DNA of 45,545 nt, from contig CANMXP010000031.1 of NCBI GenBank assembly GCA_947501845.1, positions 1-45,545 of the forward strand. The letters run 5' to 3'. Position 1 is the stretch's first letter. Each line of letters begins with the position of its first letter. Below the pieces are notes generated by a model. It was not told where the DNA came from. It did no database searches and saw only the letters and a list, made by a program, of their open reading frames with translations. Below, one piece after another: positions 15,032 to 24,855 of the stretch. Origin of the DNA: an uncultured Flavobacteriaceae bacterium (GTDB lineage Bacteria > Bacteroidota > Bacteroidia > Flavobacteriales > Flavobacteriaceae). The translations under genes were made by a program, and so were the position numbers.

Positions 15032-16513
15032 TTACTTTCTTTTTGTTCTTTTTATAGCTTTTTTCCAGCCTTTATAATTCTTTTTTCGTGTTTTTTTATC
15101 TATTTTAGGACTAAACACCATATCGACTTCTCTTATTTTGGTGATATCGCTTTTCATCCAAATACCTGCTTTTATACCAGCTAACAATGCTGCTCCAAAA
15201 GCCGTAACTTCAATCATTTTTGGTCGATCTACCTCAACCTTTAAAAGGTCTGATTGAAATTGCATTAAATAATTATTTGCACTGGCACCACCATCTACTT
15301 TTAGCGTGACTATCTTGTTACCATTATCTTTTTCCATAGCACCAATAACATCTTTGACTTGGTATGCTAAGGCGTTAACAGTTGCCTTAATTAACTCTTC
15401 CTTTCCTGTATCCAGAGTCATACCATAAATACTCCCTTTTGCTTTAGCATCCCAGTGTGGTGCACCTAAACCAGCAAATGCTGGTACTACATATACGTTT
15501 TTAAGTGGCGGAAGGTTGTTGCAAATAGCTTCCGTTTCGCTTGCTTTTTCGATAACCTGCATACGGTCCCTGAGCCACTGAATGGACGCTCCACCAGCAA
15601 ATATGCTTCCTTCTAAAGCATAATTTATGGGTTCTGAATCCAAACTGCAAGTTAGAGTTGTTAATAACCCTTTTTTTGATTTCACCTGTTTTTCACCCGT
15701 GTTTAAAAGAATAAAACAGCCTGTTCCATAGGTGCTTTTTGCAATGCCAGCTTCAAATCCTCCTTGTCCGAACAAAGATGCTTGTTGATCGCCAGCAACA
15801 CCATAAATTGGAATATTTATGCCTTTGTAATCGATAGAACCAAAATCTGAAGATGACGTTTGAACCTTAGGCAATACAGACAATGGAATGTTTAACGTTT
15901 CAAGTAATTTTTTATCCCACTCTAATTTTTTAATATTATAAATCATCGTTCGGGATGCATTGGTATGATCTGTTACATGATTTTTCCCATTGGTAAATTT
16001 ATAGATTAACCAGCTATCAATAGTTCCAAACATGAGTTTACCTGCTTCTGCCTTTTCTTGAGCGCCTTCAACATGATCTAAAATCCATTTTAATTTGGTT
16101 CCTGAGAAATAAGAATCAATAACCAAACCTGTATTCTTTTTAATATAATTTGAAAGTCCTTTTTCTTCTATGCCTTTACAAAGATTAGTCGTTCGCTTAT
16201 CTAACCAAACAATGGCTTTATGAATAGGCTCGCCTGTTTCTTTATCCCAAACAACAGTTGTTTCTCGTTGGTTGGTAATACCTACCGCAGTAATATCTTC
16301 TGGATTGATTCCAGAATCTGAAACCGCTTTATTGAATGTTTCTAATTGGTCGTTATATATTTCTAAAGCATCGTGTTCTACCCAACCTGATTGCGGATAG
16401 TATTGTTTTAATTCCTTTTGAGAGATTGAAACAATAGTCCCCTTTTCGTCAAAAACAATAGTTCGGGTACTTGTGGTTCCCTGATCGAATGCTATAACAT
16501 ATTTTTTGTTCAT
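15032..16513 (-). CDS. glpK: Glycerol kinase
   Basis: A 493-residue FGGY-family kinase that phosphorylates glycerol to sn-glycerol 3-phosphate with ATP. Hallmarks are the phosphate-1 motif AFDQGTTSTRTIVFD at the N-terminus and GITNQRETTVVWDKETGEP. Also present are DSYFSGTKLKWILDHV, GVAGDQQASLFGQGGF and STYGTGCFILLNTG, and the adenosine-side segment LKVDGGASANNYLMQFQSDL. Length and order match bacterial GlpK throughout, so glycerol rather than another polyol is the expected substrate. It lies 17 bases after the symporter gene and one base before glpD, in a single transcript. No glycerol facilitator (glpF) is present in the locus, which fits glycerol being generated in the cytoplasm. Confidence 0.96.
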   Translation of the reverse strand: MNKKYVIAFDQGTTSTRTIVFDEKGTIVSISQKELKQYYPQSGWVEHDALEIYNDQLETFNKAVSDSGINPEDITAVGITNQRETTVVWDKETGEPIHKAIVWLDKRTTNLCKGIEEKGLSNYIKKNTGLVIDSYFSGTKLKWILDHVEGAQEKAEAGKLMFGTIDSWLIYKFTNGKNHVTDHTNASRTMIYNIKKLEWDKKLLETLNIPLSVLPKVQTSSSDFGSIDYKGINIPIYGVAGDQQASLFGQGGFEAGIAKSTYGTGCFILLNTGEKQVKSKKGLLTTLTCSLDSEPINYALEGSIFAGGASIQWLRDRMQVIEKASETEAICNNLPPLKNVYVVPAFAGLGAPHWDAKAKGSIYGMTLDTGKEELIKATVNALAYQVKDVIGAMEKDNGNKIVTLKVDGGASANNYLMQFQSDLLKVEVDRPKMIEVTAFGAALLAGIKAGIWMKSDITKIREVDMVFSPKIDKKTRKKNYKGWKKAIKRTKRK

Positions 16514-16530
16514 GTTTTATACGATTCAAT

Positions 16531-18186
16531 TTAAAAAATAAGATAAGTGCTTAAAACTAATATGGTAATAGCTATGCCCACTACCTTAGCATATTTCCAA
16601 GGTGTTATATCTATTTGTTCTGTGATTTTTGGTGTATAAACCTTTTTGCTTGGATATAGTTTACCCATCAATAACATAAATCCAACGTTAATCACAAACA
16701 GTATCCCCATAATATGTAAAAAATGAGGATAGGCCTTTGCTTTTATAATACTCAATTCTTTGGTATCGGTTATGCGGTTAGCTGCCGCTTCTGCCAGTGC
16801 TGCATCAACAAAATATGGACTTAATACAAATTGACTTATTAAATACATAAGTACACCAACCGTTAATACTATTTTAGCACCAATAGCTGGTACATTTTTG
16901 GTAATTATTCCAACGGTTACAACAGCTAGAATGGGCACACTTAGACTCCCCAAAGATTCTTGGATATATGAAAACAAGCCATCTGGAGCATTGGCAATAA
17001 AAGGAGAAATAGTCATGGATACAATAGCTAAAAGCAATCCAAATATTTTTCCTGCTTTTACCATTTTAAGCTCGGATGCGTTTTTATCAAAGTATTGACG
17101 GTACAGATCGACTCCAAATAAGGTAGAACTACTATTTAACAAACTATTGAATGAACTTAATACTGCACCAAAAAGAACAGCTGCAAAGAATCCTAAAAAA
17201 GCCCCTGGCAAGACTTTACGAACCAAAGCAGGGTATGCCTGATCTGCATTCCCTAAATCATTTCCAAACACGTGCCATGCAATAACACCTGGCAAGACCA
17301 CAATAATAGGGATTAAGAACTTTACAAAACCTGCCAGAATCATCCCCTTCTGACCTTCTTTTAAACTTTTAGCTCCAAAAACACGTTGTAAAATAGATTG
17401 GTTAGTACCCCAGTAGTACATTTGCGCAATCATCATTCCTGTAAAAATAGTCCCAAATGGAATAAAGGAATCTATATCGCCCTTTGCATTAAATTTTTCG
17501 GGATTGGTTTCCCACAGTGTACTTAACCCATTAGATACACTACCATCGCCTATTAGCATTAAACCAAAAACAGGAATTAACAGGCCTCCAATCAATAAAC
17601 CAATGGCATTTACCAGATCGGAAACCGCCACAGCTTTTAATCCTCCAAAAATAGCATATATGGAACCTATAATGCCAATAGACCAAACACAGATCCATAT
17701 AACAGTAGACTGAGACACCCCTAAGACTTCGGGTAGGTCAAACATGGTACTGAAAGCCAAGGATCCTGAATATAAAATAGTTGGTAATAATACAATACCA
17801 AAAGCCACTAAAAACAATAATGATAATATGGATTTTGTTTGGGCATCGAACCGTTCTTGAATAAACTCTGGGATGGTGGTGATACCAGATCGCATGTATT
17901 TAGGTAATAAATAAATGGCGGTTACTATCATTGAAATTGCTGCCAGGGTTTCCCATGCCATCACTAATACTCCTTGTGCAAAAGATTGGCCGTTAAGACC
18001 AACAATTTGTTCTGCAGAAAGGTTTGTTAACAACAAAGAGCCTGCTATGGTTATATACCCTAAACTTCTGCCACCAAGATAGTAACCGTCGGCAGATTTT
18101 TCGTCTGTTTTGCGAGTGGCATACCACGCTATGAAAGCAACCAATAATGTAAAACCAATAAAAGAAATGATCGATAAGGTATCCAT
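16531..18186 (-). CDS. SGLT-type sodium/solute symporter (SSS family)
   Basis: A 551-residue inner-membrane transporter with about 14 hydrophobic spans, which co-transports Na+ and a solute. The sugar-type features are strong: SADGYYLGGRSLGYITIAGS, LLLTNLSAEQIVGLNGQSFA (the NxSAEQ element seen in the galactose transporter vSGLT), YYWGTNQSILQRVFGAKSLK and GMILAGFVKFLIPIIVVLPG. Within SSS these place it with sugar transporters rather than proline or pantothenate carriers. It is 7 bases from the alpha-galactosidase gene and 17 from glpK. The natural reading is that it imports the intact galactoside, delivered to the periplasm by SusCD, for cleavage inside the cell. The exact substrate is inferred. 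Confidence 0.92.
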   Translation of the reverse strand: MDTLSIISFIGFTLLVAFIAWYATRKTDEKSADGYYLGGRSLGYITIAGSLLLTNLSAEQIVGLNGQSFAQGVLVMAWETLAAISMIVTAIYLLPKYMRSGITTIPEFIQERFDAQTKSILSLLFLVAFGIVLLPTILYSGSLAFSTMFDLPEVLGVSQSTVIWICVWSIGIIGSIYAIFGGLKAVAVSDLVNAIGLLIGGLLIPVFGLMLIGDGSVSNGLSTLWETNPEKFNAKGDIDSFIPFGTIFTGMMIAQMYYWGTNQSILQRVFGAKSLKEGQKGMILAGFVKFLIPIIVVLPGVIAWHVFGNDLGNADQAYPALVRKVLPGAFLGFFAAVLFGAVLSSFNSLLNSSSTLFGVDLYRQYFDKNASELKMVKAGKIFGLLLAIVSMTISPFIANAPDGLFSYIQESLGSLSVPILAVVTVGIITKNVPAIGAKIVLTVGVLMYLISQFVLSPYFVDAALAEAAANRITDTKELSIIKAKAYPHFLHIMGILFVINVGFMLLMGKLYPSKKVYTPKITEQIDITPWKYAKVVGIAITILVLSTYLIF

Positions 18187-18193
18187 AGTCTTG

Positions 18194-19963
18194 CTATTTG
18201 TTTAAAGTTAATTGAATTAGGCCACAAGCTGGAATATTTAATTCTGACAATCCTTTTTTGAAGGTCAATTCGCCCTCTTTAAGAAGATTTCCTTTGCAAT
18301 TAAAGATACGGCAATTATAATTACCTAAATCTTTACTTATTTTAATAATAACACTTGTTGATAATTTTGCATTCAAAATATCTATGCTTTCAAAAATGTC
18401 ATCAACTTGAACGACATGGTCGTTATGCAGGCCAACTATTATCTTATTATCTTTAATGACTGTTTGAATGGGATAATTCGCAAGCGGTTTATAAGGTGTA
18501 AAACATCCAGTTGTAATAATATCTTTATTGTGGTTCCAGTAGTTAGTATAAAACTTTACCATTTCTAAATGGTCTTTAGGAATATCTTTAAGGACTACTG
18601 AAATTTGAGGTACTCCAAATAATGTATTCACCATTTGCAAGGCAGCGACTTCCAAATCTTCATCCTGATGCCATGTAATCATATCGGAGTGTACCGCAGT
18701 GTTTCCCGCTAGCATTCTAATATCTGCAATTCTAACACGATTCATGGTAGCATCACCAGGGCAATCGAAAGCACGGAACATATTACCATATTTACGCATT
18801 GCTGGTCCTGTATATTTTTGCCTGAATTCTATAAAAACGTCAGGGTTTATATTTTTAAGTGTTGTGATAACATCTGTTAATAATCTATCTACTGCTGCAT
18901 TGATAGAAATAAAATCCATATTAGGATTTACTTTTGGTGTGTCGACATACAATCTAAAATCATCAATAAAATCGAGTTTAAATCCATCTAAGTTCCAATC
19001 TAATATGGCATTTTTATAAATGCTTATAAGATACTCACGAACTTCGGGATACCGAGGATCGAAAACAGGTGCCCAACGATGATTCTCTGTCAAAAACTTA
19101 CCTTTAAAACGTTTGTATGCTTTTGATTTTTTTCCGCAGAAAGGCACTGAATACCAAAACCCAATTTTCATGCCTGTAGCATGAATATTAGCTACGAATT
19201 CTTTGGTTTTTGAAAGACGCTCGGGTTCCCAGTCTCCAGTAAAATTGTATCCCCTATTCCCATCATTGGTTTGCCATCCATCATCAATTATAACAACCTT
19301 ATACCCTAAATTATATGCTTGTTTACATTCTTCAATTAAAACGGTTTCTTCTAAATTTTGGTGAAATTGATACCATGTTGAATAGAGTGGTGTCAAAGCA
19401 ATATCTGGAACAGGAGTTGGTTGTAAATTTTCGAAACGCTCCCACCATTTAGATACATCTTTTAAAGCTTCAGAAAAATGTTTTTCGCCTTGGTCTATTC
19501 TTATTTCTACATGATAATCTTTAACCTTAGATTGCTGCTCTAAAAACAGAGTCATGTGACAATAAAAGCAATCGTCTTCTTCGCGTATTTCAGCATTAAG
19601 TTCTAATTTATTTATGGCGTTAGAACAGGCAAACGTGTGTTGATTACTATCATCATGACCAAACAAACTAATGACTGGTGCATCAATAGAAATTCTAGAT
19701 TCCATATGATCCATTTCCCAATCTGCTTGAATTCTCTTCGAGAAATCTGTGGTCGGTTTCCAAACTCCTTTTACATTATGAGCAGGAATCTTCCATTTTA
19801 ATGTTATTGGTTTTGGAGTTTCTGGGGATGATATCGCAGCCATTCTAAATTCAAATATAGAAACGTTTGAATTTTTAGAAAGGACTAATAATTCTGTTTT
19901 GAAATTATTTAAGTCTCCTTCTATTTGGATATCTTTTTCAGAAATTATATGATTTTTTTTCAT
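18194..19963 (-). CDS. Alpha-galactosidase-like glycoside hydrolase (GH36 / clan GH-D), cytoplasmic
   Basis: A 589-residue enzyme without a signal peptide, so it should act in the cytoplasm. The N-terminal third is a beta-sandwich. The catalytic barrel starts near TPLYSTWYQFHQNL, followed by YKVVIIDDGWQTNDGNRGY, GMKIGFWYSVPF, and the nucleophile strand WNLDGFKLDFIDDF with Asp331 in the KxD motif. Further on, FIEFRQKYTGP and FRAFDCPGDATMNRVRI supply the acid/base candidates Asp400 or Asp404. This is the alpha-galactosidase/raffinose-synthase type arrangement of clan GH-D; hydrolysis of terminal alpha-galactosides is expected. The gene is 7 bases upstream of the symporter. Coupling with glpK and glpD suggests that one product is glycerol. 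An alpha-N-acetylgalactosaminidase or transglycosidase activity cannot be excluded. Confidence 0.88.
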   Translation of the reverse strand: MKKNHIISEKDIQIEGDLNNFKTELLVLSKNSNVSIFEFRMAAISSPETPKPITLKWKIPAHNVKGVWKPTTDFSKRIQADWEMDHMESRISIDAPVISLFGHDDSNQHTFACSNAINKLELNAEIREEDDCFYCHMTLFLEQQSKVKDYHVEIRIDQGEKHFSEALKDVSKWWERFENLQPTPVPDIALTPLYSTWYQFHQNLEETVLIEECKQAYNLGYKVVIIDDGWQTNDGNRGYNFTGDWEPERLSKTKEFVANIHATGMKIGFWYSVPFCGKKSKAYKRFKGKFLTENHRWAPVFDPRYPEVREYLISIYKNAILDWNLDGFKLDFIDDFRLYVDTPKVNPNMDFISINAAVDRLLTDVITTLKNINPDVFIEFRQKYTGPAMRKYGNMFRAFDCPGDATMNRVRIADIRMLAGNTAVHSDMITWHQDEDLEVAALQMVNTLFGVPQISVVLKDIPKDHLEMVKFYTNYWNHNKDIITTGCFTPYKPLANYPIQTVIKDNKIIVGLHNDHVVQVDDIFESIDILNAKLSTSVIIKISKDLGNYNCRIFNCKGNLLKEGELTFKKGLSELNIPACGLIQLTLNK

Positions 19964-20050
19964 CGTACTACATTTATATCAATTGGGAGAACCATCTGGC
20001 TTTTACTGTTGCTTTTTCTAAATTTTGAACATATCTTTTAATTGGATTGA

Positions 20051-20087
20051 ATAAAAGCCGAGTATCTTTAAAGAACTCGACTTTTAT
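20051..20087 (-). terminator. Hairpin between susD-like and alpha-galactosidase genes
   Basis: Arms AAAAGCCGAGT (20053-20063) and ACTCGACTTTT (20074-20084) pair with one mismatch around a 10-base loop, flanked by A and T runs on both sides. On the minus strand it follows the SusD stop by about 45 bases and precedes the alpha-galactosidase gene. It can reduce, rather than stop, transcription into the enzyme genes, a common way to express SusCD more than the downstream genes. Confidence 0.65.
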
Positions 20088-20129
20088 TTAATCAAAAAAC
20101 CAAACAAAAATCAAATATGCTCTTTCTAA

Positions 20130-21698
20130 TTAATTATAACCGTCGTTTTGACCAAGGTTAGGGTTTGAATCTCTTTCGGAATTCGGAATCCATATTAACT
20201 CATGTTTATTGGATTGAAATGTACCGCCGCTTAACGATTTTGGATGCACCCCGTGTAGGGATGTAGCACCTAAGTAATCGTCTGCTAAGTCCCACCTCAC
20301 CAAATCAAAGAAACGATGTCCTTCACCAGCCAATTCCATAGCACGCTCGTCTATAATAGCTTGACGCATATCGGCTTGGTCAATACTAGGATTTGTATCT
20401 GCTATTAGAGTCAAGCCAGCACGCTCTCTAACCATATCTACATATGGTATAGCCTGGGAAGTCATACCATCTTCATTTAAAGCTTCTGCTAACATTAATA
20501 AAACATCAGCATAACGAATTATTCTCCAATTGTTTCCTACATTGGTTCCCAAGAAATCTACTTGATCTCTGGTTCCTAAATCCATTCCTGCATATTTTTT
20601 AGAAAAAATAGCTTCTACCCCTGCATCTGCAGCAAATGGAATGTCGTCAACGAAGTCCGTATTAAAATCAACGCCCCCATAACCTGTTGCTCCAGCGTAA
20701 TCGTATGCCAATGTCTCGTTTCTACGTATAACATCGCCATGAGTTTCATATAGATCTTTCAACCAAGGGTTTACTACATGGCTTCTATCTGGAGATTTTG
20801 CAGGAGGCGCATAATCAATATGAAAATTCCCCATGCTTCCTGTTCCAGGAATATCAGACCCCCAAACAAAAGTCTCTTGTCCTAAAAATTGTAATTCGAA
20901 TATAGATTCACTGTTATTTTCATTAGTGGTTGAAAAGTTATCTCCAAATTGAGCACCAGATAATAAACTGTACCTCCCAACTAAACTATTAAAAGCTGTT
21001 ACCGCGGCACCATATTGTTTCATATACAAGTAGCTTTTCCCTTTTAAAGCTGTTGCAGCTCCAGATGTTGCTCTTCCTAAATCTTCACCTGTCCAACTAT
21101 CTGGCAACATGGTTTCAGCCATTTCTAAATCTGAAATTATTTGCGCCCAGATGTCTGCTACTGCCGCTTTATTCACTAAAAGATTATCTAAATCTGGTAA
21201 ATCTGTAATTAAAGGTACACTACCGTAAAGGTTTACCAAATACCAATAATCAAAAGCACGCAAAAAATAAGCTTGTCCAACTAGATTTTCTCTGGTGGTT
21301 TGGTCTTGAATACCTTCTTCGGTGACATTAATAATGATATTATTACATCTGGCTATAGATTTGTAAAGTTCCTGCCATGGTTCTGTAGCCCAACGATCTC
21401 CTGGGTTTCCTAAAAACGTTGACATTGCAGTATTTGATCCAAATGGAAATACGTTGAATTCGTCTGAACGCAGCATCGCTCCTGTATGTATAATTCTACC
21501 CCAGAAAAAGGTTCCTGTAATTGGATGAAAGGCTCCATTTATGGCAGACTTCACCTGATCTACTGAAGTACCAAAGTTTGCAGTAGATGTTGCATTGTTA
21601 TTTTGCTGATCCAAGATATCGTCAGAACAAGCGAACAATACTAATAACGAACATGTTATTATGCCTAATAAGGACTTTATTTTTATTATTTTTTTCAT
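20130..21698 (-). CDS. SusD/RagB-family glycan-binding outer-membrane lipoprotein
   Basis: A 522-residue lipoprotein: MKKIIKIKSLLGIITCSLLV then LFACSDD, lipobox Cys24. It acts on the cell surface as the lid of the SusC channel, capturing ligand. Family features are visible: YKSIARCNNIIINV, AYFLRAFDYWYLVNLYGSVP (the RagB TPR helix with the 'R(A)fyYf.LvxLyGdVPL' element), YADVLLMLAEALNE, and IIDERAMELAGEGHRFFDLV near the C-terminus. Length is typical. It follows SusC after 17 bases, forming the standard pair. The glycan cannot be read from sequence; the associated alpha-galactosidase and glycerol genes suggest a galactoside. Confidence 0.95.
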   Translation of the reverse strand: MKKIIKIKSLLGIITCSLLVLFACSDDILDQQNNNATSTANFGTSVDQVKSAINGAFHPITGTFFWGRIIHTGAMLRSDEFNVFPFGSNTAMSTFLGNPGDRWATEPWQELYKSIARCNNIIINVTEEGIQDQTTRENLVGQAYFLRAFDYWYLVNLYGSVPLITDLPDLDNLLVNKAAVADIWAQIISDLEMAETMLPDSWTGEDLGRATSGAATALKGKSYLYMKQYGAAVTAFNSLVGRYSLLSGAQFGDNFSTTNENNSESIFELQFLGQETFVWGSDIPGTGSMGNFHIDYAPPAKSPDRSHVVNPWLKDLYETHGDVIRRNETLAYDYAGATGYGGVDFNTDFVDDIPFAADAGVEAIFSKKYAGMDLGTRDQVDFLGTNVGNNWRIIRYADVLLMLAEALNEDGMTSQAIPYVDMVRERAGLTLIADTNPSIDQADMRQAIIDERAMELAGEGHRFFDLVRWDLADDYLGATSLHGVHPKSLSGGTFQSNKHELIWIPNSERDSNPNLGQNDGYN

Positions 21699-21715
21699 AA
21701 TATATTTTTTATTGA

Positions 21716-24700
21716 TTAAAACTTAGCCTGTAACCCCAACATAAATGTTCTAGCATTAGGATATGCCCTTTGGTCTAGACCTCTACCTAATAAAGGGTTT
21801 ACTCCAGATCTAACTCCAGGAACACCTGAATTTAAATTTGCTCTACCACCATTTGTTGATGCTACATCTGGATCGTAACCAGTATAATCTGTTATTACAA
21901 AAACGTTTTGAATGTTTAATGATAGTCTGACACTCTTTACCCAGTCTATCCCAAGTGCTTTTTCTCCAAAATTATATCCAACTTCTAAATTCTTTAATCT
22001 GAAATAAGATCCGTTTTCTACAAAGAAAGAAGAAGGCTCTTTATTACCAGCAGGATCATCTACTGTCGCTCTTGGAATACTGGTATCAGTATTTGTAGGT
22101 GTCCATGAGTTAAGCACATCGGTTAACTTACCACCGTCTTGCCATAGGATATTGTAATATTTACTTAAGTTATATATTTCGTTACCAGAAACCCCATTAA
22201 AATTCAATGAGAAATCGAATTTCTTGTATTCACCTGAAAAATTTAAACCATAAGTAAAATCTGGTGTCGGATTTCCAATAATGGTTTGATCGTCTGAAGT
22301 AATTCCAGCAACACCATCTGTATCTACTCTAACAAAATCACCAGTAGCAGGATCTACTTTATCTTCAACTATCCAACCATAAAATGCACCAACAGGTCCG
22401 TTAGCCTCTGTTCTGTTTACAACCCGTAAATCTTCATCTATTCCAGGCCCTAAAATAGTTGCTGGGATATCTTTTGCTTCATTCTTAAGATTGAAAGAAA
22501 AATTTGTACCGACACTATAAGTGAAATCACCTTCTGATTTTTTATAGGTAACATCAAACTCAAAACCGTTGTTAACTAATGTTCCTGCATTTCTGGTAAC
22601 TGGTAAGCTAACACCCGCTGTAGAAGGAATGCTAATTGGCACTAAAGCATCTTCTACATCCTTTGAATAATAATCTGCAGAAAAAGTAATAGCACTATTT
22701 AGCAAAGACATATCGACTCCAATGTCGAAAGTTTTTGTGGTTTCCCATACCAAATTTTCATCTGCAAGTGTGGTTTGTGCTAAACCATTTGCTGTACCAC
22801 CTCCAAAACTTGTATTAGATTGGTTAGCAAGAAATACAGCTTGTGTAGGATAAAATACATCAGGATAAGATCCCAACTCCCCATAAGACATTCTTAATTT
22901 GAAAAAATTAATGGTTTCAGATTTCCAGAAATCTTCATTGCTAATATTCCATGCTGCAGAAACTGATGGAAAATAACCTTCTTGGTTTTCTTTTGCAAAT
23001 CTAGAAGAAGCATCTCTCCTTAAAGTACCTGAGAAAATATATTTGTCTTTGTAGTTATAATTTAAACGACCAAAATAAGATATTAAACCAGCTTCATTAT
23101 TTTGTCCTAGAAGTATATTTTGATCGCTTGAAGGCAACGCTCCTACAACTCGAATACTATTGGCTGGAGTTCCTTGACCGTATATACCACTACTACTTTG
23201 TGTTTCAATAAAACGAGTGTACCCCAAAACTGCAGATACTTTATGTACATCATTAAATGTTTTCTTGTATGATAAAGTAGGCTCAAACAACAGGTTAATA
23301 TCTTCTTGGTTAAACTCTGTTAAGTCATTCAAATCATTTACATTTCTTACGGGGTCTACTAAACTCATGAAGTAAGTTGGTGTAAACTGAAAACGTTTTC
23401 TGGATGTATAATCCACACCTAAATTAATAGACGCCGTTAAAGCTTCGTTTATTTTGTAATCTAATTTTAAACTAGAAAATAATGTTCTCGTTGTTTCTAA
23501 GTTATCCTCCAGAGTAGCTAAGGCATATTGGTTAACACCTCCTGGCCCTTGTACATCGGTAGATGGTGCTTCAAAACCACCTTCGTTATTTGCATTCCTT
23601 AAGGCAACAGTGGGTGCTGTAGTACCATCGAAACCATACCAATTATTTTCTTGCAATTTAGCTTCGGTAAGCCCCAAAGATTGTGATAATTTAAACTTGC
23701 CAAACTCATGGTTACTATTAAACCTTGCATTTAATCTTTTAAATCCAGATCCTACTAAAATACCATCTTGGTTATAGTAGTTTATGGATGAGTAATAAGA
23801 TGATTTCTCGCCACCACCCGAAAGTGATAATCCGTAATCTTCAATAATACCAGACTGTAACGATTCCTCTTGCCAATCTGTACTTACACCATTAAACGAT
23901 ACTGTAGTGGAGCTTCCATCATTTGCAAAACGTTGGTTTAAGTAGTTTGTATACTGTTGCCCATCAATAAAGTCTAATCTTTTGCTAGGCGTATCAAAAC
24001 CTACTCTAGAATTAAATGTTACCTCCAAAGCTTTATTTTTCCTCCCATGATTTGTTTTAATCAAAACAACACCATTGGCTGCCCTTGAACCATATATGGC
24101 TGCCGCTGCCGCATCTTTTAATACAGATATGTTATCAATATCGCTAGGGTTTATGTAGTTCATGTTATCTACAAATAATCCATCAACTATATAAAGCGGT
24201 GACGCATTACTTAAAGAATTTATACCTCTAATAAACACGTTGCCAGTTCCACCTGGTTGTCCACCTGGGTTTTCAACCTGTATCCCAGTAAGTTTTCCTT
24301 GTAATGCTGCTGTTGGATTACCCGCAACCGTATTTGCCAAATCCCCACCTTTAACAGATCCAACAGAACCTGTTAATTCGCGCTTATTTGAAGTTCCATA
24401 ACCTACAATTACCACTTCTTCTAATGCTGCAGCATCTTCTATTAAGATAACACTAATTGTAGTTTTATTTCCAATTGTAATTTCTTGAGTTTTATACCCA
24501 ACATAGCTAATAACAATAATGTCTCCAGAACTAACATCACTAATAGTAAAATTTCCATCGAAATCTGTCGAAGTTCCATTCGTTGTATTTTTTACAATAA
24601 TGTTAACTCCGGGGAGTGGAAATTGTCCATCTGTAACTGTTCCCGAAACAGTCGATACTTGAGCATTAGCAACCATTCCCGAAAGGGAAAAGACTAAGGC

Positions 24701-24730
24701 AAATAGTAGTCTTAGTACATTTTTTTTCAT
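21716..24730 (-). CDS. SusC/RagA-family TonB-dependent outer-membrane transporter
   Basis: A 1004-residue TonB-linked receptor. A signal peptide (MKKNVLRLLFALVFSLSGMV, ending ANAQ) is followed by a CarboxypepD_reg-like domain (SGTVTDGQFPLPGVNIIVKN, then the TSTDFDGNFTI element) and a plug domain. The plug shows the family signatures GKLTGIQVENPGGQPG, FIRGINSLSNASPLYIVDGL and VLKDAAAAAIYGSRAANGVV. The rest is a 22-strand barrel ending in ARTFMLGLQAKF, with the aromatic final residue needed for BAM insertion. It forms the channel of a SusCD complex and imports the ligand using TonB energy. Its promoter (24848-24855) is followed by three operator-like repeats, so transcription is likely repressed by the adjacent GntR-type regulator until inducer appears. 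Confidence 0.96.
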   Translation of the reverse strand: MKKNVLRLLFALVFSLSGMVANAQVSTVSGTVTDGQFPLPGVNIIVKNTTNGTSTDFDGNFTISDVSSGDIIVISYVGYKTQEITIGNKTTISVILIEDAAALEEVVIVGYGTSNKRELTGSVGSVKGGDLANTVAGNPTAALQGKLTGIQVENPGGQPGGTGNVFIRGINSLSNASPLYIVDGLFVDNMNYINPSDIDNISVLKDAAAAAIYGSRAANGVVLIKTNHGRKNKALEVTFNSRVGFDTPSKRLDFIDGQQYTNYLNQRFANDGSSTTVSFNGVSTDWQEESLQSGIIEDYGLSLSGGGEKSSYYSSINYYNQDGILVGSGFKRLNARFNSNHEFGKFKLSQSLGLTEAKLQENNWYGFDGTTAPTVALRNANNEGGFEAPSTDVQGPGGVNQYALATLEDNLETTRTLFSSLKLDYKINEALTASINLGVDYTSRKRFQFTPTYFMSLVDPVRNVNDLNDLTEFNQEDINLLFEPTLSYKKTFNDVHKVSAVLGYTRFIETQSSSGIYGQGTPANSIRVVGALPSSDQNILLGQNNEAGLISYFGRLNYNYKDKYIFSGTLRRDASSRFAKENQEGYFPSVSAAWNISNEDFWKSETINFFKLRMSYGELGSYPDVFYPTQAVFLANQSNTSFGGGTANGLAQTTLADENLVWETTKTFDIGVDMSLLNSAITFSADYYSKDVEDALVPISIPSTAGVSLPVTRNAGTLVNNGFEFDVTYKKSEGDFTYSVGTNFSFNLKNEAKDIPATILGPGIDEDLRVVNRTEANGPVGAFYGWIVEDKVDPATGDFVRVDTDGVAGITSDDQTIIGNPTPDFTYGLNFSGEYKKFDFSLNFNGVSGNEIYNLSKYYNILWQDGGKLTDVLNSWTPTNTDTSIPRATVDDPAGNKEPSSFFVENGSYFRLKNLEVGYNFGEKALGIDWVKSVRLSLNIQNVFVITDYTGYDPDVASTNGGRANLNSGVPGVRSGVNPLLGRGLDQRAYPNARTFMLGLQAKF

Positions 24731-24756
24731 AAGTCAATATTTAAGTTAGTTTAATT

Positions 24757-24848
24757 AGTGATACAGTATGCTACTTTTGTTATTTAAAGTATGCTATAGT
24801 ATGCTACTTTTAATAATCTGCAAAGTATGATACAGTATGCTACTTTGC
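24757..24848. promoter_or_regulatory. Three tandem operator-like repeats downstream of the susC-like promoter
   Basis: Three copies of a site built on AGTATGCTAC lie at 24757-24777, 24786-24810 and 24820-24848, with the shared core starting at 24765, 24798 and 24834 (33 and 36 bases apart). The best copy has perfect 8-bp outer arms GCAAAGTA/TACTTTGC around TGATACAGTATGC. Placed in the 5' leader directly after the -7 box, they suit roadblock-type repression by the GntR protein encoded next door. Further half sites (ACATACTTTA near 24868) lie on the other side of the box. Confidence 0.7.
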
Positions 24849-24855
24849 AAATATA
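24848..24855 (-). promoter_or_regulatory. -7 box of the SusCD operon
   Basis: On the minus strand this reads TATATTTG, a full match to TAnnTTTG. It shares one base with the operator at 24820-24848 and gives a leader of about 110 bases before the susC-like start codon. No convincing -33 TTTG was fixed. The remaining bases up to 25075 hold no other recognisable gene or site. Confidence 0.6.
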
